From assembly GCF_002234675.1 (NCBI RefSeq), contig NC_019876.2, forward strand, positions 18,235,354 through 18,299,353: DNA of 64,000 nucleotides, read 5' to 3'. Shown here piece by piece: positions 60,295-64,000 of this stretch. Both the position numbers and the translations under genes were made by a program. Under the pieces are notes generated by a model. It was not told the origin of the DNA. It worked only from the letters and a program-made list of their open reading frames with translations, and ran no database searches. How positions within the stretch are numbered: the stretch's first letter is position 1; each line of letters starts with the position of its first letter. Source of the DNA: Oryzias latipes. Lineage: Eukaryota; Chordata; Actinopteri; Beloniformes; Adrianichthyidae.

Positions 60295-60469
60295 AAAGGG
60301 ATAGTTCACTTCAAAATGAAAATCATATACTCAGTGAATTTCTTTCTTTCTTCAAAATATATTCCTTTGTGTTCAGCAGAAGAAAGAAATTCATACAGGT
60401 TTGAAACAACTTGAGGGTGAGTATATGATGACAGAATTTTAATTTTGAAGTGAACTATCCCTTTAAGTT
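60295..60469. mobile_element. MITE nested in the transposase intron ('TTAAAGGGATAGTTCACTT' ends)
   Basis: About 175 bp with near-perfect inverted ends: TTAAAGGGATAGTTCACTTC on the left, and the complement of 'gaagtgaactatccctttaa' on the right. The interior, with 'acaacttgagggtgagtatatgatgac', matches a small element I recall as extremely abundant in cyprinid genomes. It sits between two transposase exons. Confidence 0.75.
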
Positions 60470-60720
60470 TTATTGTATGGGCCATGTAAATAACTACTTA
60501 CTACAGTGGAACTTGGCTCTGTAAAGGTGCCTCTCTGTGCTTGTGTCACACTGACCATATTTGGCAGTGATGGCTCTATTAAGGCCCAGAATCTCATCAG
60601 CAGGTCATAGGATGCAAATCTAAATAAATACAATTCAGATATAATCATTTAAATATTATATCAGTGTATACTATGATATTACTTGGAAGCATTTCAAATA
60701 TACAACTCTGTTAGCCTTCC

Positions 60721-60726
60721 TCTCTC

Positions 60727-60761
<35 letters not shown>
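60721..60761. repeat. (CT)n(CA)n compound microsatellite
   Basis: A CT-rich run of about 24 bp followed directly by (CA) about eight times, inside the ISL2EU-like element between transposase exons. Confidence 0.95.
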
Positions 60762-61518
60762 ACTATATCTGTTGTTGCAAAAGTAACGTTACTACAGAAC
60801 AATCTGATATCTTACCTTGTGAAAAAACGTATGTCCTTGTCTGAGGCAGCAAAACGATGGATTCCAAAGCGCTGATTCATTGTCAGCTTCTCGACGTGTT
60901 CCCTCAGCTTGAGAATCTCATCTCTGAGAGAGATTTTGTCATCAAGGGCTAAATCAACAACTGCAGGATCTGAAGCCGAAGCGTAGTCGTGGTCCATAGG
61001 GATATCAGCTTTCTCGCCTGCGTCGCCGTCATCCTCCGTCATCGGAGGCGGACGCTCTCTCCTCTCCCACACCCCCGGTCGTGAAGTGGGAAGGGTGAAA
61101 TTGTTCCACTCAAACAGTGCTGGGACAGCTCCCTTGTTTTATAGCCGCCTCCCGTCTCTGATAAGGGCTCACGAACATCATCCTTGTTAAAATGTCGGCT
61201 ACATACTCTGGTATGGGGAGTAACTGTGAATTTGTCCCTCCGGATAGCTACAAGCCATTTTCGCCTGATTTCCGCGTCAGATGGAAATGTATGAAAACTA
61301 AGTAAACTGTTGTACTTGCTCGAAGCTTGACACAGAGGCACACAGCAATGCTCGGCTGTACTATAGATGGTTCGCTGAAATTTGAACGTTTTCTTACTAG
61401 TCATATTGTAGTTGCTGTTATATCGCTTTGTAAACAATCGCCTCAGCGCGAGCGGAAATGGCTTAGCAGGCTGAGATTTTAGCGGAAGTACGTCATCACC
61501 TCCGTGTGCATATAGCCT

Positions 61519-61645
61519 ATTGGACAAACTGCGGCCTTTCTGACAAGTAGTCAATGATCCAGGAGACCAAGGCACCGTCCACACCCATCTGCTGCAGCTT
61601 CTCACCCGGTAACAAAGCCCAGACGGTATAGCATCAAACACTATT
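61519..61645 (-). mobile_element. 5' continuation of the interrupted LINE
   Basis: The minus strand reads EKLQQMGVDGALVSWIIDYL followed by SERPQFVQ, the reverse transcriptase block directly N-terminal to the GGVLSD block at 57730. The similarity stops near 61645, so the LINE is 5'-truncated there. Confidence 0.75.
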
Positions 61646-61649
61646 GTAA

Positions 61650-62340
61650 ATTCTTTTGGGGAAAGTTATATCGCATAATAACTTCCCAGTAATTGTATAA
61701 CAACCCGGCTTCTCTTATTGACTGACCAAAATAATGCTGTTATTAAACCAGTTATTTGAAAAACATCTGTTTGTTTTTTAAAACAATATTACAGTTATTC
61801 CAGATAAATCAACTGTGTGGGGAGAAGTTGTGTTTGTATGAAAACCCAAACTAAGAGAACCTGTTAATAGAAGTTTGACAGTTTCAAAGGGATTTTTGGA
61901 ATACTGTAATTGCAGCACAGCAGAAAGTTATGGCCACCTACATTTCAAAATACAAAATATGGAATCAAGTTTCGATTAGATGTGGGGTTATTTAAAGATT
62001 TCTTAATCCAAATGACCCATTGTTAAGCATGCAGAAATCAACAAAATGTCAGCCACCTTTATCAGAGGAATTTAAAGAAACCTATTCCCGCAGGTAGTGG
62101 GTTTGATTTCTCCATAAAAAAGTTGTGTAATATCTTCTTAATTGCATCGCAAACTGCATTGTCCACATGTGAAGACTGAGGATTATAGGTCAAACGAGAC
62201 TTCCCTTCTTCCCTTCTACCCATAAACCTCTTTAATCAGCCATTGCTCAAGGGTTTGACTTCTGAAAAGGTCTCTATCAGCAACAACCAGACCCTTTGAT
62301 GGGCTAAGTTTGACATGTGAATTGAGAAGTGATGGATTAT
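61650..62340. other. Intergenic, nothing recognised
   Basis: About 690 bp, AT-rich, no gene and no repeats that I can pair within the window. It may include lost LINE or piggyBac sequence. Confidence 0.4.
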
Positions 62341-62343
62341 TGA

Positions 62344-62526
62344 ACACTAGAACGTCCGTAGAGCAGCCATTTGGCTTTTCTACCTACAATGTCCAAGGGA
62401 CAGCCAAGTGGCTGGATTAGTTCAAATTTGCATGCCGAAAGAACAGCCCTCTACATAGTTTGCACATGAAGAGCACAGCCATTAGGCTATTCTTTTGGCA
62501 TGCAAAAAGGACAAGCCAAGTGGCTG
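62344..62526. repeat. Array of palindromic AGCCAnnTGGCT-like motifs, possible piggyBac subterminal region
   Basis: Four 12-bp motifs, AGCCATTTGGCT (62365), AGCCAAGTGGCT (62402), AGCCATTAGGCT (62477) and AGCCAAGTGGCT (62514), with a decayed one near 62444, lie about 37 bp apart. They follow 'tgaacactagaacgtccg', which could be a degraded TTAA-flanked terminus. Their position is 3' of the piggyBac transposase fragment at 63691-64000. Confidence 0.55.
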
Positions 62527-62582
62527 GGCAAGTTTTTCATTATTTCTCCTCATTTCTATCACTTTTAGTAAGAGGTCAACAC

Positions 62583-63570
62583 TAGCTGCGGTTACATGGG
62601 CAGAATATATTGATCGGATCAATGGTCGGGTTAAAATTCACCCGTGCACATGGGATCAGAAAACCTTTTTCCGATTAGAAGAAACGTTCACATGGCTCAC
62701 ATTTTCAGTCGGAATAAATCATTTGGGCATGCGCAGTAGTGTAGAAAATACCGGAAGGAAAATGTGTCCCGTTGTAAACAAACCTTTGCTTTGCTGTATT
62801 TATGCAGCAGCTCGGTAAAAGAGGCGATCTTCCAAACGGGCTTTTATTAATGTTATGGATATTATGAAGTGCCTGTTCACTCATCATTTTATATTTAATC
62901 CGTGTGGTCAGTACTTTTTTTGTGGAAGAACTGAGCTGGAAGAAGAACCCAGTAGGACAGGCTAACACGCGCTAACAACATTAGCCTTTTGATGGACACA
63001 AAATCCAAGACCATGCGGGAAACGCTGCAATCAGCCTTTATTTTGTCGGGGCACAACTTTCAACGTAACAAAGCACCCTCCCCTCAAACACATTAATAAA
63101 TCCGGCTGCTCTGCTCAGAGAGGTTCACTCGGTCCACTGGCACCGGAGCACGAACGCAGAGCTCGGGTGCCGGGTCCAGACGTCACTGGACACGTTTCCC
63201 CCCCGCATCTCCCTCGTGAGGAGTGAAAGAGAGGGGAGAGCCAGCGGGGCGAGAGCGGAGCGGCGCTTTTCACAGGGCCTCGCAGAGCAGCTGGTCGGTC
63301 CTGTATGAGCTCCAAAGCTTTCTCTCAGCGAAACACCATCTATGCATGACGTAAACCAGAGCAGTAGTGACACACGATCGGAATGACCGTTTACATGCTC
63401 CACGATCGGATAAACGATCGGTATAACCCACTTATCTCGATCGGAAAGAAATTTTGATCCGAACGAGTCTGACCGGGGCAGAGTATTCCAGATGGCGCGT
63501 TTACACGACGCATTTTCTTTCCGATCAGCGTTCTTTCCGATTACCTTTGCCCATGTAAACGCGGCTACAG
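62583..63570. mobile_element. Repeat family C, full-length non-autonomous element
   Basis: The left end TAGCTGCGGTTACATGGGCA pairs with the complement of the right end 'tgcccatgtaaacgcggcta'. It is about 988 bp, with 'cgatcgg'/'atcggaat' motifs repeated near both ends. It shares its body with 43930-45010 and fragments at 23325-23420 and 47460-47535. The frames inside, including the 176-codon one at 63655-63125, cross the element end and have no recognisable domain. Confidence 0.7.
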
Positions 63571-63690
63571 TTTCGTTTTTCTTTTTTGGCTGAGATTTAT
63601 TTTTCATGCACAAAAGACAGTTATTTACAGACACAATTCTGACATGTACTAGCAAACAAATCCGTGCCTCATGTGGTCAAAGTGATATAT

Positions 63691-64000
63691 TCAACCCACT
63701 ACATTGTCTGCACATACTTGGCATTGCCACGGAATCTCCATTCTACATTTGCCACAGGTGTACTTGTAGCAATCAACACATCGCACTGTGGCATGATTAT
63801 TCTTGCAACGACAGTTCACCTGGCACATTGCCCTTTTCCCTTTGCCAGGCGTGGGAGGTTGTAGCCGAAGATGGTTGTCCTTTTTCGACTTCTCCGCTCC
63901 CACATGTGCCTGTGCGAGCTCGCTTGCAAGCTCCACCAGGAAGTCCACTCGCCTCTCCTTTACCCCAGTGCATGCCTGATACAGCACATACGCATTCAGT
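63691..64000 (-). CDS. piggyBac (PGBD4-like) transposase, C-terminus, runs off the window
   Basis: The minus-strand frame is open from the window edge (LNAYVLYQACTGVKERRVDF) to TGA at 63691-63693. The segment LVELASELAQAHV is followed by a basic linker and a Cys/His cluster: KRAMCQVNCRCKNNHATVRC, then CVDCYKYTCGKC and a final WQCQVCAD. This layout (last transposase helix, basic linker, C-terminal cysteine-rich domain that binds the transposon end) is characteristic of piggyBac/PGBD4-like transposases. The catalytic DDD core must lie beyond position 64000. Whether the full gene is intact cannot be judged. Confidence 0.75.
   Translation of the reverse strand, partial: LNAYVLYQACTGVKERRVDFLVELASELAQAHVGAEKSKKDNHLRLQPPTPGKGKRAMCQVNCRCKNNHATVRCVDCYKYTCGKCRMEIPWQCQVCADNVVG

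Larger units (their letters stand above)
59469..61404 (-). pseudogene. THAP-domain DDE transposase of the ISL2EU-like element (frameshifted)
   Basis: A four-part gene on the minus strand. The start exon from 61404 (MTSKKTFKF...) carries a THAP zinc finger, CCVPLC...C-x2-H in CSRHF, with the conserved FP and W residues. The frame then breaks at about 61128-61150: the expected continuation (PALFEWNNFTLPTSRPGVW) is in another frame down to a coiled-coil-like stretch and FGIHRFAASDKDIRFFTR at 60818. A middle exon at about 60619-60502 encodes ASYDLLMRFWALIEPSLPNM. The last exon, 60230-59469, encodes a helix-turn-helix (ADRYGVHQSTVSRIITTW) and the DDE_4 nuclease with D in VILDCTELRC, D in MVDRGFLVDD and E in ERLIRRVKEHKFFD. 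The catalytic exon is intact over 250 codons, so only the frameshift clearly disables the gene. Confidence 0.85.
57733..61518. mobile_element. ISL2EU-like DNA transposon, 3.8 kb, with AT target duplication
   Basis: The ends are perfect inverted repeats AGGCTATATGCACAC / GTGTGCATATAGCCT, flanked by AT on both sides. Removing the element plus one AT joins the two LINE halves in the LINE reading frame (PQFVQ | LGGVLSD), which confirms the boundaries. It carries two convergent genes: a YqaJ-like nuclease on + (57821 onward) and a THAP plus DDE transposase on - (61404 to 59469). This two-gene layout is the one described for ISL2EU elements (family knowledge). Both genes look damaged, and a nested MITE sits inside an intron. 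Confidence 0.85.

Noticed and set aside
63125-63655. 176-codon frame on the minus strand near the right edge
   Set aside because: It spans the terminus of the family C element (63570) and has no domain; the related copy at 43930-45010 does not preserve it.

Overview
This window is vertebrate nuclear DNA, almost certainly from a teleost (percomorph-like) fish. The genes have short exons bounded by GT-AG introns, intergenic DNA is AT-rich, and the sequence is full of fish-type transposon debris (L1/Tx1 and L2/CR1-type LINEs, hAT and piggyBac elements and MITEs, and an ISL2EU-type element). I see no bacterial features and no rRNA, tRNA or CRISPR locus.

Three host genes are supported exon by exon. 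(1) Positions 1-14,310 (+) hold the 3' part of svep1, a giant secreted cell-adhesion protein. A 1.9-kb exon carries ten complete CCP/sushi modules, smaller exons bring the total to 17, and three EGF-like exons follow, with a short basic C-terminal tail. (2) Positions 14,632-17,576 (-) hold a complete five-exon cytosolic thioredoxin gene (txn, 107 aa, WCGPC active site), convergent with svep1. (3) Positions 37,068-46,538 (+) hold a complete eight-coding-exon prostaglandin reductase 1 gene (ptgr1, 329 aa) with a non-canonical GC-AG first coding intron. As I recall the human map, SVEP1 and TXN are also neighbours there. Thioredoxin and PTGR1 both act in redox and electrophile handling, but nothing in the sequence shows co-regulation.

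The 19-kb gap between txn and ptgr1 holds duplicated gene debris. An inverted, high-identity copy of the last two ptgr1 exons with their intron and 3' flank lies at 18,650-19,361. A copy of the svep1-3'UTR/txn-last-exon junction lies at 31,250-31,700, and two decayed txn exon-4-like pieces lie near 26.0 and 28.9 kb. A dead L1-type LINE fills 19.5-22.7 kb.

Positions 46.6-64.0 kb contain no convincing host gene. This stretch is a transposon graveyard with readable structure: three hAT-type elements with perfect 8-bp target duplications (one inside ptgr1), a family of TTAA-flanked piggyBac-type MITEs, a PNMA/Ty3-like gag remnant, LTR-like pieces, and LINE fragments. A 3.8-kb ISL2EU-like transposon (THAP plus DDE transposase on one strand, YqaJ-like nuclease on the other) is inserted into a LINE. 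The C-terminus of a piggyBac transposase runs off the right edge. No wholly new system is evident. The strongest leads are the ISL2EU-like element with its own nested MITE, the inverted ptgr1 duplication with an empty insertion site, the thioredoxin-like fragments, and a periodic array of palindromic motifs near the piggyBac element.
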